From NCBI GenBank assembly GCA_902489185.1, contig CABTZC010000110.1, positions 1 to 6,942 of the forward strand: a DNA stretch of 6,942 nt, given 5' to 3'. The notes beneath the pieces were generated by a model. It was not told the DNA's origin and did no database searches. It was given only the letters and a program-made list of their open reading frames with translations. Position numbers and translations under genes: made by a program. This DNA is from an uncultured Brevibacterium sp. (lineage in GTDB: Bacteria > Actinomycetota > Actinomycetes > Actinomycetales > Brevibacteriaceae). Shown piece after piece: positions 1 to 4,849 of the stretch (within the stretch, counting starts at the first letter, position 1; each line of letters begins with the position of its first letter).

Positions 1-702
1 CGGGGCGGGCAGGTCGAAGCCCAGCGCGGCGGCTGCCTGTTGCGTGGTGGGTTGGTTCCACCAGCGCGCGACTTGTTCGTGGGTGGCCAGTGAGCGCATT
101 TCGGCTTTGTCCAGGTAGAGGATGCCATCGAGGTGGTCGGTTTCGTGCGCGATGATGCGCGCGGCCCAGCCGGTGATGTCTTTCGTGATGGTGGCGCCTT
201 CATGGTCGTGTGCGGTGAGGGTGATGGTGCGCGGGCGGGCCACGACGGCTTGGTAGCCGGGGATGGAGAGGCACCCTTCGTAGAAGGCGACGAGTTGGTC
301 GGTGGCGGGCTGGTAGGCGGGGTTGATGAGTGCGGTGAATGGTAGGGGTGTGCGTTCGCGGGCTGCCGCATGTTCGGCCGAGGTGGTGCCCGGGTCTTCG
401 CACACGGCGAGTCTGAGGCTGATGCCGATTTGTGGGGCGGCGAGTCCCACGCCGGGGGCTGCGAGCATGGTGGTGCGCATGGCGGTGAGCAGTTCCAGCA
501 GGGTGGAGTCGTCTATTTGGCCGTCGAAGCGCGCGGTGGTGGTGCGCAGAACGGGGTCACCTGCGGTGACGATGGGGATGACGCCGTCGTTATTCGCGGC
601 CGCGGTTAAGGCCCGGTCGACTTGCTCACGGATGGTCTGCGCCGAGATCTCGATGCCCTGGTTTCCGTCGTTGGAGCGTGGCTGAGGCGTGGGAGTGTTC
701 AC
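1..702 (-). CDS. def: Peptide deformylase (3' end outside window)
   Basis: Removes the N-formyl group from the initiator methionine of nascent proteins in the cytoplasm; a metal-dependent hydrolase. I translated the minus strand by hand. All three family motifs are present and correctly spaced: motif I GVGLAAPQ at residues 84-91, motif II EGCLS at 142-146 (Cys144 is a metal ligand), and motif III HETDH at 186-190 (His186 and His190 metal ligands, Glu187 catalytic). At least 234 codons fall in the window without a stop, so the protein is clearly longer than the roughly 170 residues of the E. coli enzyme. About 40 extra residues precede the conserved region that starts near IVTAGDPVLR (44-53), and a tail follows motif III. 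The start is GTG at 702: upstream in frame there is no ATG, GTG or TTG before a stop at 805-807, and the next internal ATG (codon 76) would remove conserved sequence. Identity is certain; only the C-terminus is unseen. Confidence 0.95.
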   Translation of the reverse strand, partial: MNTPTPQPRSNDGNQGIEISAQTIREQVDRALTAAANNDGVIPIVTAGDPVLRTTTARFDGQIDDSTLLELLTAMRTTMLAAPGVGLAAPQIGISLRLAVCEDPGTTSAEHAAARERTPLPFTALINPAYQPATDQLVAFYEGCLSIPGYQAVVARPRTITLTAHDHEGATITKDITGWAARIIAHETDHLDGILYLDKAEMRSLATHEQVARWWNQPTTQQAAAALGFDLPAP

Positions 703-709
703 GGGAGTA

Positions 710-715
710 ACTCTA
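710..715 (-). promoter_or_regulatory. Possible -10 box for a leaderless def transcript
   Basis: On the minus strand TAGAGT (TANNNT, the actinobacterial -10 pattern) is followed by seven bases and then the GTG start of the deformylase. There is no good Shine-Dalgarno sequence between them, which fits transcription starting at or beside the GTG. I could not find a convincing -35 element. The motif is short, so this is a suggestion only. Confidence 0.3.
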
Positions 716-846
716 CTTGTTTCGCTACTCTCAGTGCCCGCGACAAGGTGGCTGGCCTCAACCTCGGCAGTGGAATAAAACGAAGCACCTATGTGATATG
801 GGACTCAAATTTAGTACCGTGGAACCAAGGGGGAAGGCAAGCAGAC

Positions 847-851
847 AGGAG
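847..851 (+). promoter_or_regulatory. Ribosome binding site that fixes the 859 start
   Basis: AGGAG lies seven bases before ATG 859. It is the only strong Shine-Dalgarno match in the open frame, and it argues for a 111-residue product rather than a 190-residue one. Confidence 0.7.
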
Positions 852-858
852 CAGGAGA

Positions 859-1194
859 ATGGCCGAGGACGTCAACAAGATCCAGACATACGTAAGGAAA
901 TTCGCACCAAGCAAGTACGCCCAGATTCAGGACCCCGAAACCTATTTTCGGGATTTGGAAGAGGAGAGATACGCGAGGGTTCGAGCGTTGGTAGCTCAGA
1001 TTCCGTACGCTCCTCCGACCGACGAGCAACTGAAGAACCCACTGCGGTTCATGGGAGAGCATCAGCGGGAGCGACAGCGGATACGCGAGATCGCCCACCA
1101 GGAGGTCGTGCTTGATCGATTTCCGCCGGAAGTGGACGAGAACGGGAAGCCCCTGGACTCTCCAGAGGACACGGCACCAGTCCAACTCGACTAG
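859..1194 (+). CDS. Hypothetical protein, 111 residues, unrecognised
   Basis: I do not recognise a family. The start is ATG at 859, preceded by AGGAG at 847-851 with a seven-base gap. The open frame continues upstream to 622, but that part lies antisense to the deformylase gene and lacks a ribosome binding site, so I exclude it. The protein has no Cys and no Trp. It looks mostly helical and highly charged from residues 1 to 88, with an Arg/Glu-rich stretch at 65-80 (FMGEHQRERQRIREIA). A proline- and acid-rich tail (89-111) that ends in PVQLD is probably disordered. There is no signal peptide or membrane segment. It is divergent from def and convergent with the AbiEii toxin gene, with 15 bp between the two stop codons. 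It could be cargo that travelled with the AbiE cassette or an unrelated lineage-specific gene; the sequence does not decide. Confidence 0.7.
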   Translation: MAEDVNKIQTYVRKFAPSKYAQIQDPETYFRDLEEERYARVRALVAQIPYAPPTDEQLKNPLRFMGEHQRERQRIREIAHQEVVLDRFPPEVDENGKPLDSPEDTAPVQLD

Positions 1195-1209
1195 CGCCGT
1201 CCCCATGCT

Positions 1210-2142
1210 CTAAGAACCACCTGGCGATAGCGTCCACCCCTGTTCAGGAGTCCAAACCGCATCATCCGAAACAGACTCGTCGAACACGGCAGCAGACAGC
1301 TCTGTAGCATCGCGGACAGCACCGTCATAGTCGCTTGCGTCAACCAGTGGAGTGCGTAGCTTTCTGGACCTAAAGCGACGGCGCCAGTCTTCCGGAACCC
1401 CGAACTGCCTCGGTGGCGTGTGTAGTGTCTCTAGTCGTTGTTTCAACGCTGTCCTCAACTGGCGCATGTACACAGTCTGCGTACGCGCATAAATTGCCAA
1501 ATCAACGAGGTCCTTAACGCGAGTACTAAATGGAACAGGAGAGTTGTTACGCGGCACGACCGTGGCATAAATTTTGTCTGCGATCTGATCCGGCAGCGGA
1601 TAAAGCCGGTAATCTGCGGTAAAAACTGGCCGCGGCAAGTGAAGACGAGTTCGCGGAGTGATCGATTCAATCTCCCCAACAGGCGGCTCAGACACCACCA
1701 TGTCAACGCCGAAACGGGAGACGGCTTTTCCCACGGCTGAAATCGTAACGATAAGCCTTCCACCCGTGGTGCGCTGTGAAGCAGTCGGCATAACCAATGG
1801 CCTGTCGAACTTCGCAACGATTCCAAGGTGGTCCCCGGCATCCTCCTGAACCGCATTCTGCAGTGCATCTAGTGCGGTCTCGAAATCGGACTCACTCGTT
1901 GCAAGGTCGATATCCCTGGTTTCCCTAGCCAGAGGCTCACGAGCGAGTAGAGCAGTCCCACCTTTTACGAACCACTGGCTGTCACGGTCTTTAAAGACTC
2001 GCACCAAGAACCGGTCAAAGTATCCTTCCGTCAAAACTCTATTGACCGGCTTTCCGCTTACACCAGCTTGCACCTTTGCAGCATGCGTCAGCGCCTGAAC
2101 AAACGAATGGTCGTCAGGATAAGGCACTCCAGGTCGACTCAC
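1210..2142 (-). CDS. abiEii: AbiEii/AbiGii-family nucleotidyltransferase toxin
   Basis: Toxin half of a type IV toxin-antitoxin (AbiE) pair, 310 residues, cytoplasmic. The family has a DNA polymerase beta-like nucleotidyltransferase fold; the mycobacterial relative MenT3 adds pyrimidines to tRNA 3' ends and so stops translation. Visible hallmarks are the KGGTALL motif at 60-66, followed by the DID metal-binding pair (Asp77, Asp79); DQIADKIYA at 185-193 with the conserved Lys190; and RVKDLVDL at 208-215. These match the four family motifs in order and spacing, so the enzyme looks intact. The start is GTG at 2142, after a purine-rich GGGGGAAG stretch that overlaps the TAG stop of the upstream antitoxin gene; only eight bases separate the two genes, so translation is probably coupled. 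The C-terminal 70 residues are variable and I cannot assign them. The tRNA target is inferred from relatives and is not shown by the sequence. Confidence 0.9.
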   Translation of the reverse strand: MSRPGVPYPDDHSFVQALTHAAKVQAGVSGKPVNRVLTEGYFDRFLVRVFKDRDSQWFVKGGTALLAREPLARETRDIDLATSESDFETALDALQNAVQEDAGDHLGIVAKFDRPLVMPTASQRTTGGRLIVTISAVGKAVSRFGVDMVVSEPPVGEIESITPRTRLHLPRPVFTADYRLYPLPDQIADKIYATVVPRNNSPVPFSTRVKDLVDLAIYARTQTVYMRQLRTALKQRLETLHTPPRQFGVPEDWRRRFRSRKLRTPLVDASDYDGAVRDATELSAAVFDESVSDDAVWTPEQGWTLSPGGS

Positions 2143-2150
2143 ACTTCCCC

Positions 2151-2783
2151 CTAATGGTACTGAGTTATAAGATCAAGTAGCTTTTCACCATCTCCCTCAG
2201 GTAAACCATTTTCTGCGGCAAGTGGCCCCAGCCGACGCACGAAATCCGGCTCAGTGTGTGCATTGAGGTAGTTTCGTGTACGCGCATCAACCACGGCATC
2301 GCCAACAAGCGAAAGATCCCCATGATCCTTAATCAAATCAATCAGTGTTGCCACTGGGCTCAGACATGGAATGCCCTCAACGACTTCAACGTCACACGGC
2401 TCAACCGTCTCGTGTCGTAGCAGCACGCCAGGTTCTCGCGTGCTCAACGGACGAGACGTGATGAAGTCATACGGGTCGGGCCACATGTCACCAATATCGT
2501 GCAGATATGCTGCCGTTGCACCAGCCGCAACGAGCGCAGGAGGGACTGACTGGTAATCGTTGTCTCCCAATCGCATCCACAACGCCAGGATTTCCGTGAA
2601 CCGTGTCGACGGGGCGCCCACCACCTTGTACACACCCGGCGTGACCTGTTCAAGGTAACCAGATTCCACCAGGGCAGTTTTCTGAGACGCTGAAAGCCCT
2701 GCTTCGTTAAGCCATTCGACAGTAATGAGGCCACGGCGACGCTCAGCAAGGCGACCGACTTTCACGATAGTCCCGTATGGCAT
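2151..2783 (-). CDS. abiEi: AbiEi-family antitoxin with N-terminal winged-helix domain
   Basis: Antitoxin partner and probable autorepressor of the AbiE pair, 210 residues. Residues about 10-57 (from RLAERRRGLI to GVYKVV) resemble the winged-helix domain of AbiEi proteins: a helix-turn-helix around TVEWLNEAGLSASQKTALVE, then the short LEQVTPGVYKV wing. The rest matches the AbiEi C-terminal region, including the family-typical ALVAAGATAAYLHDIGD at 83-99, which corresponds to the usual Ser/Ala-Ala-xx-Leu-His segment. In characterised AbiE systems the antitoxin represses its own promoter through inverted repeats and neutralises the toxin without a stable complex, which defines type IV. It is first in a two-gene operon with the toxin. 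ATG 2783 has no Shine-Dalgarno sequence but sits six bases after a TAGTGT box, so the mRNA may be leaderless; GTG at codon 7 is the alternative start. Confidence 0.87.
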   Translation of the reverse strand: MPYGTIVKVGRLAERRRGLITVEWLNEAGLSASQKTALVESGYLEQVTPGVYKVVGAPSTRFTEILALWMRLGDNDYQSVPPALVAAGATAAYLHDIGDMWPDPYDFITSRPLSTREPGVLLRHETVEPCDVEVVEGIPCLSPVATLIDLIKDHGDLSLVGDAVVDARTRNYLNAHTEPDFVRRLGPLAAENGLPEGDGEKLLDLITQYH

Positions 2784-2789
2784 ATCACA

Positions 2790-2805
2790 ACACTACCGCT
2801 TGCGG
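2790..2805 (-). promoter_or_regulatory. Candidate abiE promoter -10 with small overlapping palindrome
   Basis: On the minus strand TAGTGT (2795-2790) is followed by six bases and then ATG 2783, the geometry of a leaderless actinobacterial promoter. Directly abutting it is the inverted repeat CCGC-TT-GCGG (2796-2805), which could be a half-site or core for AbiEi autorepression. The repeat is only four base pairs per arm, so the operator reading is weak. I see no properly spaced -35; TTGACG at 2812-2807 is only 11 bases from the -10. Confidence 0.35.
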
Positions 2806-2930
2806 GCGTCAACGGAGTCAGCCCAAATTAATTCGCACTTAAACAATAAAAGCATTTAACGCGCAAATAATTGCACAATAAATACACTCGAGGCGAAGCT
2901 ATACACAATTATTCCACATTGCACATTTCC

Positions 2931-2970
2931 AGAATGTTTCAAACGTTTCACAAACGTTTCCCCTGGTCAC
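2931..2970 (+). promoter_or_regulatory. Repeated GTTTC boxes, candidate GlnR-like operator for amtB
   Basis: The ten bases CAAACGTTTC occur twice, at 2940-2949 and 2951-2960, exactly 11 bp apart. A degenerate third copy lies at 2931-2940, and GTCAC follows at 2966-2970. Each core AAACGTTT is itself a perfect palindrome. Actinobacterial GlnR sites are built from GTnAC and GaAAC half-sites separated by six bases, which gives an 11-bp period; GTTTC is the complement of GAAAC. The fit is good in period and half-site sequence but not exact, because the last gap is five bases. Its position about 140-175 bp before the amtB start and upstream of the likely promoter suits an activator. It does not match the CTAT-n6-ATAG pattern of corynebacterial AmtR. 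Confidence 0.4.
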
Positions 2971-2992
2971 AAGCCATGCAACCCAAATATTT

Positions 2993-3021
2993 TTCTCACT
3001 TTTTATTCGCCAAACTATATA
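2993..3021 (+). promoter_or_regulatory. Possible amtB promoter
   Basis: TTCTCA (2993-2998) and TATATA (3016-3021) are separated by 17 bases, a plausible -35/-10 pair. Other -10-like sequences follow, such as TAGTTT at 3042-3047, so the exact promoter is uncertain in this AT-rich stretch. Confidence 0.25.
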
Positions 3022-3096
3022 CAAACAACTATTTAGTGCTGTAGTTTTAATCCGTCGACCACGTCGATCAAATGAATAAATGACACCGACGAGACT

Positions 3097-3101
3097 GGAG
3101 G
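3097..3101 (+). promoter_or_regulatory. Strong ribosome binding site of amtB
   Basis: GGAGG ends seven bases before ATG 3109. It is a near-consensus Shine-Dalgarno and decides the amtB start. Confidence 0.8.
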
Positions 3102-3108
3102 AACAACT

Positions 3109-4413
3109 ATGACACCGGATCAGGTTGCAGCGGCGTCGGGAAACGCGAGCTGGATGCTCATCTCAGCTTCACTTGTGCTTCTAATGACACCCGCCCTGGC
3201 ACTGTTTTACGGCGGCATGTCACGCCAGAAATCCGTTTTGAACATGATGCTGATGAGCTTTGGGGCAATCGCCGTAGTCAGCATCGTCTACGTGCTGTGG
3301 GGCTGGTCAATGTCCTACGGTTCACAATCCATCCTGGGTCTGTTTGCTAACCCCTTTGAGTTCTTTGGACTGCGGAACTCAATCACAGATACCAACGGCA
3401 ACTTCATCGAGGGAGCCAGCGGTTACGCCAACATTATTGACATTGGTTTCCAGCTGACCTTCGCATCCATTTCCGTTGCACTCATCTCAGGCGCTCTAGC
3501 CGAACGCGTCAAGTTCGGCACCTGGCTAGGCTTCGTCGCACTGTGGGTGACCTTCGTGTACTTCCCGCTTGCACACATGGTGTGGGGTGGCGGTCTACTG
3601 TCACACAGCGCAACCGGGCTTTCTGCGATGCTGTTCGGCTCTAACGGCGAAGAAGCAAACGTCGCCCCCATCGACTTCGCGGGAGGTACAGTCGTCCACA
3701 TTTCAGCCGGCACCGCTGCCCTGGCCCTCGCCCTCATCGTTGGCAAACGCGCCAACTTCATGAAATCCCCACACCGCCCACACAACGTTCCATTCGTCAT
3801 GTTAGGCGCAGCCCTGCTGTGGTTTGGCTGGTTCGGCTTCAACGGCGGTTCTGCATTCGCCGCCGACGGTGCTGCCGGACTCGCATGGCTAAACACAACC
3901 GTGGCCACCGGCGCCGCCATGTTGGGCTGGCTGGCCTACGAACGCATCACTGAAGGCCAGCCCACCTCACTGGGTGCCGCCTCGGGCGTTGTCGCTGGAC
4001 TCGTCACCATCACCCCGGCTGCCGGAGACCTCACCCCACTCACCTCCATCATCCTGGGAGTTATCGGTGGCGCTCTAGGAGCGTGGGGAGTCGGCCTGAA
4101 ATACACATTCCACTATGACGATTCGCTCGACGTTGTAGGCGTGCACCTGGTCGCAGCCCTCTGGGGAACAATCGGCGTCGGGCTCTTCGCCAACGACCGT
4201 GGCTTACTGACCGGTGGCGGTATGGAAGGCTTCAAACTCTTCATCATCCAGATTCTGATTGCGGTCATCGCGATGATTATTTCGGGCCTTTTCACCGCAC
4301 TCATCGCCTTGCTCCTCAAATCAACTTCCGGCTGGCGGGTTGACCCCAAACAGGAGTTCACCGGCATCGACATCACCACCCACGGCGAGTCAGCCTACGA
4401 CCGAAGCATCTAA
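3109..4413 (+). CDS. amtB: Ammonium transporter (Amt/MEP/Rh family)
   Basis: Trimeric cytoplasmic-membrane channel for ammonium uptake, 434 residues, usual length. The family signature DFAGGTVVHISAG starts at Asp189. The twin pore histidines are His197 (in VVH) and His346 (in DVVGVH). The aromatic gate region is QLTFASISV around Phe118, and AHMVWGGGLL (155-164) and FGWFGFNGGS (239-248) are also conserved. Hydrophobic segments give about eleven helices: near 14-36, 45-67, 105-131, 138-157, 193-212, 226-246, 257-276, 286-302, 312-332, 342-361 and 376-403. There is no cleavable signal; helix 1 starts near the N-terminus. The loop between Trp159 and Asp189 is about 18 residues longer than in E. 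coli AmtB. The cytoplasmic tail (406-434) ends in ESAYDRSI. It is first in an operon with glnK, the conserved pairing of channel and its PII regulator. Nitrogen-limited induction is likely, given the repeats upstream. Confidence 0.97.
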   Translation: MTPDQVAAASGNASWMLISASLVLLMTPALALFYGGMSRQKSVLNMMLMSFGAIAVVSIVYVLWGWSMSYGSQSILGLFANPFEFFGLRNSITDTNGNFIEGASGYANIIDIGFQLTFASISVALISGALAERVKFGTWLGFVALWVTFVYFPLAHMVWGGGLLSHSATGLSAMLFGSNGEEANVAPIDFAGGTVVHISAGTAALALALIVGKRANFMKSPHRPHNVPFVMLGAALLWFGWFGFNGGSAFAADGAAGLAWLNTTVATGAAMLGWLAYERITEGQPTSLGAASGVVAGLVTITPAAGDLTPLTSIILGVIGGALGAWGVGLKYTFHYDDSLDVVGVHLVAALWGTIGVGLFANDRGLLTGGGMEGFKLFIIQILIAVIAMIISGLFTALIALLLKSTSGWRVDPKQEFTGIDITTHGESAYDRSI

Positions 4414-4457
4414 TGCACCGCCCACTAGACCACTACATCAACACGTCCACCTTGACT

Positions 4458-4463
4458 AAGGAG
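4458..4463 (+). promoter_or_regulatory. Ribosome binding site of glnK
   Basis: AAGGAG ends five bases before ATG 4469, within the 55-bp gap after amtB. I see no separate promoter in that gap, which supports co-transcription with amtB. Confidence 0.7.
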
Positions 4464-4468
4464 CCCAC

Positions 4469-4807
4469 ATGAAACTCATTACAGCCGTCGTGAAGCCGTT
4501 CACAGTCACAGAAATCAAAGCGGCACTGGAAAAACTGGGCATACACGGAATGACCGCATGGGAGGTCCGAGGCTACGGACAACAGCAGGGCCACGTCGAA
4601 ATCTATCGCGGCGCCGAATACGCCGTTGATTTCGTCGACAAGGTCCGGATCGAGGTCCTCGTGGATAACCCCCAGCTCCAAGGTGCCCTCGAAGCCATTG
4701 TGAGCACCGCACACACCGGAGAAATCGGCGACGGGAAAGTGTGGGTCACCCCCGTTGAAGAGGTCGTCCGTGTGCGCACCGGCGAGCGCGGAGTTGACGC
4801 TGTGTGA
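4469..4807 (+). CDS. glnK: PII nitrogen regulatory protein GlnK
   Basis: Small trimeric signal protein that senses ATP/ADP and 2-oxoglutarate and plugs AmtB when ammonium is plentiful. It has 112 residues, the normal PII length. The T-loop is intact: GYGQQQGHVEIYRGAEY spans 35-51, with the modifiable Tyr51 in YRGAEY and Gln39 present for 2-oxoglutarate binding. The B-loop signature TGEIGDGKVWV is at 83-93, and the C-terminal Arg pair of the nucleotide site is in RVRTGE (101-106). In actinobacteria Tyr51 is adenylylated by GlnD. It lies 55 bp after amtB and is the last gene of the operon here. The glnD gene that often follows glnK in this phylum is absent; instead the next gene is convergent. 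Whether the partner enzyme is encoded elsewhere cannot be seen. Confidence 0.97.
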   Translation: MKLITAVVKPFTVTEIKAALEKLGIHGMTAWEVRGYGQQQGHVEIYRGAEYAVDFVDKVRIEVLVDNPQLQGALEAIVSTAHTGEIGDGKVWVTPVEEVVRVRTGERGVDAV

Positions 4808-4820
4808 CGACCACCGTGGA

Positions 4821-4849
4821 CGTGGGGCTAGTGACCTACTTGCCCCACG
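4821..4849. terminator. Hairpin between convergent glnK and amidase genes
   Basis: Perfect eight-base arms CGTGGGGC (4821-4828) and GCCCCACG (4842-4849) enclose a 13-base loop, inside which TAG (4829-4831) can also pair with CTA (4836-4838). The structure begins 13 bases after the glnK stop, and one arm covers the last codons of the amidase gene. Its position between convergent ends suggests a bidirectional terminator. No T-run follows on either strand, so it would be an atypical one. Confidence 0.45.

Larger units (their letters stand above)
2784..3108. other. AT-rich divergent intergenic region between abiE and amtB
   Basis: These 325 bases hold no convincing gene. Roughly 2820-3060 is conspicuously AT-rich compared with the GC-rich genes around it. 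The left end contains the abiE start signals. The centre (2931-2970) holds repeated GTTTC elements that look like a nitrogen-control operator. The right part (about 2990-3060) has several -10-like sequences that could serve amtB, followed by its ribosome binding site. No hairpin of terminator type is needed here, because transcription leaves the region in both directions. Confidence 0.8.

Noticed and set aside
133..685. Plus-strand open frames opposite the deformylase
   Set aside because: They are shadows of a GC-rich gene whose minus-strand product carries all three deformylase motifs.
622..858. Upstream extension of the small plus-strand gene (79 extra codons)
   Set aside because: It overlaps the antisense of the deformylase N-terminus and has no ribosome binding site, while ATG 859 has AGGAG at the right distance.
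1191..1230. Inverted repeat CTAGCGCC / GGCGATAG between the orphan gene and abiEii ends
   Set aside because: One mismatch in eight pairs, a 24-base loop and no T-run make it too weak to call a terminator.
2826..2871. AATTAATTCGC and GCGCAAATAATT as a large inverted repeat
   Set aside because: Pairing needs gaps and mismatches and the sequence is AT-rich, so this similarity is expected by chance.
3015..3042. CTAT elements before amtB as an AmtR box
   Set aside because: The required partner ATAG at six bases is missing for both copies (3015-3018 and 3029-3032).
3053..3069. CGTCGA repeated twice before amtB
   Set aside because: Six bases repeated once in a GC-containing leader is not enough to call an operator or hairpin.
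3423..3920. Minus-strand open frame of 165 codons inside amtB
   Set aside because: It is antisense to the signature motif region of amtB; its translation is low-complexity and matches no family I know.
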